DNA from: Planctomycetaceae bacterium
GTDB taxonomy: Bacteria; Planctomycetota; Planctomycetia; Pirellulales; Pirellulaceae
Assembly: GCA_002709225.1 (NCBI GenBank)
Contig: PAQH01000058.1
Location: forward strand, 1 to 64,000
Direction: 5' to 3'
DNA length: 64,000 nucleotides
Shown here one piece after another: positions 62,831 through 64,000 of this stretch (its first letter is position 1; the number at the start of each line of letters is the position of its first letter). Below the pieces are notes generated by a model. The model was not told the DNA's origin and did no database searches. It saw nothing but the letters and a program-made list of their open reading frames with translations. The translations under genes were made by a program, and so were the position numbers.

Positions 62831-64000
62831 ATGGATCGCCTAGGATTTTCTTTCGACCATCCCGGCTATTTGTCACTGTTGTTGTTCTTGCCAGCCATGT
62901 GGTATTTGAGCTTCCGTTCCTTGGCAGCTCTCGGCAGCACTCGGCGGATACTGGCAATCCTATTCCGGTCGGTCGTTTTTGCTGTGTTCGTATTTGCCCT
63001 GGCAAATGTGCAATTCTTGCGCACCAGCGACCGCATGGCGGTGATTTATCTGCTCGATCAATCCGAGAGCATACCGGCTGCAAAACGACAGTGGATGCTG
63101 AATTACGTGGTTCAGGACGTTAAAGAACATCGACGCCCTGGTCGTAATGATCTCGCTGGTGTCATCGTATTTGGACGCGATGCCTTGATAGAAGTTCCTC
63201 CGTTCGACGACGACATTCCGAACGTGGGTAGGATCGAAGCGCAACTCGGCAATACTGATGCCACCAATCTTGAAAGCGCGTTGCAACTCGCACAGGCAAG
63301 TTTTCCTGAGGGGTCAGTAAAACGCATTGTAATTGTCACGGATGGCAACGAGAACATCGGCAATGCTCGTTCCGTCGCTCCACAACTTGCGCGCAATGGA
63401 ATCGGCATCGACGTTGTCCCGGTAACCCTGAATGCACGTTCTGAAATTGTCGTCGAAAAAGTCTCCGTACCGGCAGACATCCGTATCGGCCAGCCATCCA
63501 ATATCAATCTCGTCCTGCAGAACTACTCCGAGACACTCACCATCCCCGGCAAGGTACGTATTACACAACACCTGGGCCCCAACGAAACACTCATCGTGCC
63601 CGAGACTGCGGTCGCCCTGCCGCCTGGCAAGACGGTGTTACGTTTCCCCCACGTTATCGAGGTGCCGGCGCCCTACCGGTTCCGGGCGACATTTACCGCT
63701 GACAATCCCGGAGACGACCACCTCTCACAAAACAACACCGCGTCTGCGTTTACTCACGTACAAGGCAAAGGGCGGATTCTACTTATCGAAAATTTCGAGA
63801 ATCCTGGAGAATTCGATTTTCTTGTGCAACGGTTGCGCGAAAATAAAATCGAAACGGACATCATGCCTAGCAACCAGCTATTCACCAGCCTTTCAGAATT
63901 GCAGGCCTACGATTCCGTCATCTTGGCGAACGTCCCCCGCGCAAGTGCGGTTGAGGGAGATGAAATTGACTCAAACCAGGTGGCTGCCTTTAGTGACGAT
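62831..64000 (+). CDS. BatA-like membrane protein with VWA domain, 3'-partial
   Basis: The frame runs from ATG 62831 off the window edge (390 codons visible). Two N-terminal hydrophobic segments, YLSLLLFLPAMWYL and ILFRSVVFAVFVFALANV, precede a VWA domain with IYLLDQSESIP (MIDAS DxSxS form) and IVIVTDGNENIGNA. A beta-rich part follows with VSVPADIRIGQPSN and then RILLIENFENPGEF, which opens a second Rossmann-like domain. Such proteins are common in planctomycetes next to MoxR ATPases and further VWA proteins, which may lie beyond the window. Confidence 0.85.
   Translation, partial: MDRLGFSFDHPGYLSLLLFLPAMWYLSFRSLAALGSTRRILAILFRSVVFAVFVFALANVQFLRTSDRMAVIYLLDQSESIPAAKRQWMLNYVVQDVKEHRRPGRNDLAGVIVFGRDALIEVPPFDDDIPNVGRIEAQLGNTDATNLESALQLAQASFPEGSVKRIVIVTDGNENIGNARSVAPQLARNGIGIDVVPVTLNARSEIVVEKVSVPADIRIGQPSNINLVLQNYSETLTIPGKVRITQHLGPNETLIVPETAVALPPGKTVLRFPHVIEVPAPYRFRATFTADNPGDDHLSQNNTASAFTHVQGKGRILLIENFENPGEFDFLVQRLRENKIETDIMPSNQLFTSLSELQAYDSVILANVPRASAVEGDEIDSNQVAAFSDD

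Noticed and set aside
1-64000. tRNA, rRNA, CRISPR arrays, insertion sequences and prophage
   Set aside because: I looked for cloverleaf-like segments, regularly spaced repeats, transposase or integrase motifs and found none I could support.

Overview
The window looks like a chromosomal segment of a planctomycete, probably of the Pirellulales/Planctomycetales type. The evidence is the density of families typical of that phylum: planctomycete cytochrome-c-like proteins (PSCyt1/DUF1549/DUF1553) beside DUF1501 proteins, an LEPR-type N-terminus on a dockerin/PPC-repeat exoprotein, an ECF sigma factor directly before a Ser/Thr kinase with a C-terminal repeat region, many Tat-signal enzymes, and Gly-rich EF-hand proteins. 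I see no rRNA, tRNA, CRISPR, phage or insertion sequence. Genes are on both strands with moderate GC and fairly generous intergenic spaces.

Layout. 1-2.9 kb: the end of a secreted LamG-fold protein that appears cut short, then gene-poor, partly decayed DNA with a ribbon-helix-helix gene broken by a 7-bp duplication. 2.9-6.6 kb: a SlyX-like protein behind a GH43/GH32-like secreted hydrolase, a Tat-exported protein of unknown function and a small membrane protein. 6.9-30.5 kb: an exported-enzyme region with three DUF1549/DUF1553 + DUF1501 pairs of differing architecture and a lone DUF1501. Between them lie a Tat-exported phosphotriesterase-like hydrolase, the LEPR/dockerin/PPC exoprotein, a secreted PqqB-like metallo-hydrolase, an NADP-dependent reductase and a Tat-exported barrel-like protein. 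30.6-36.9 kb: housekeeping and metabolic genes (CobW-type GTPase, Rieske protein, UPF0173 hydrolase, pgi, archaeal-type phosphoglycerate mutase).

37.0-42.6 kb: a four-gene minus-strand cluster with a lipoprotein HlyD-type adaptor carrying an EF-hand tail, a MacB/FtsX-type permease, an exported EF-hand protein and an exported LTxxQ protein. The adaptor and the EF-hand protein share a block of almost identical DNA encoding two EF-hands, and no ATPase lies with the permease. This is the most unusual assembly in the window. 43.2-47.2 kb: ECF sigma factor and large kinase. 47.4-52.9 kb: MFS transporter, VWA protein, sugar-phosphate isomerase-like enzyme, ferredoxin and an unknown protein.

53.2-57.8 kb: a sugar (rhamnose or AI-2-like) ABC uptake operon in which the double ATPase is fused to the first permease, followed by a second permease and a lipoprotein binding protein. 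58.2-64 kb: an exported protein with two copies of a carboxypeptidase-regulatory-like domain, rpiB beside a fused YrdC/low-molecular-weight phosphatase gene, a Tat-lipoprotein NHL-repeat protein, and the start of a BatA-like VWA membrane protein that runs off the end.
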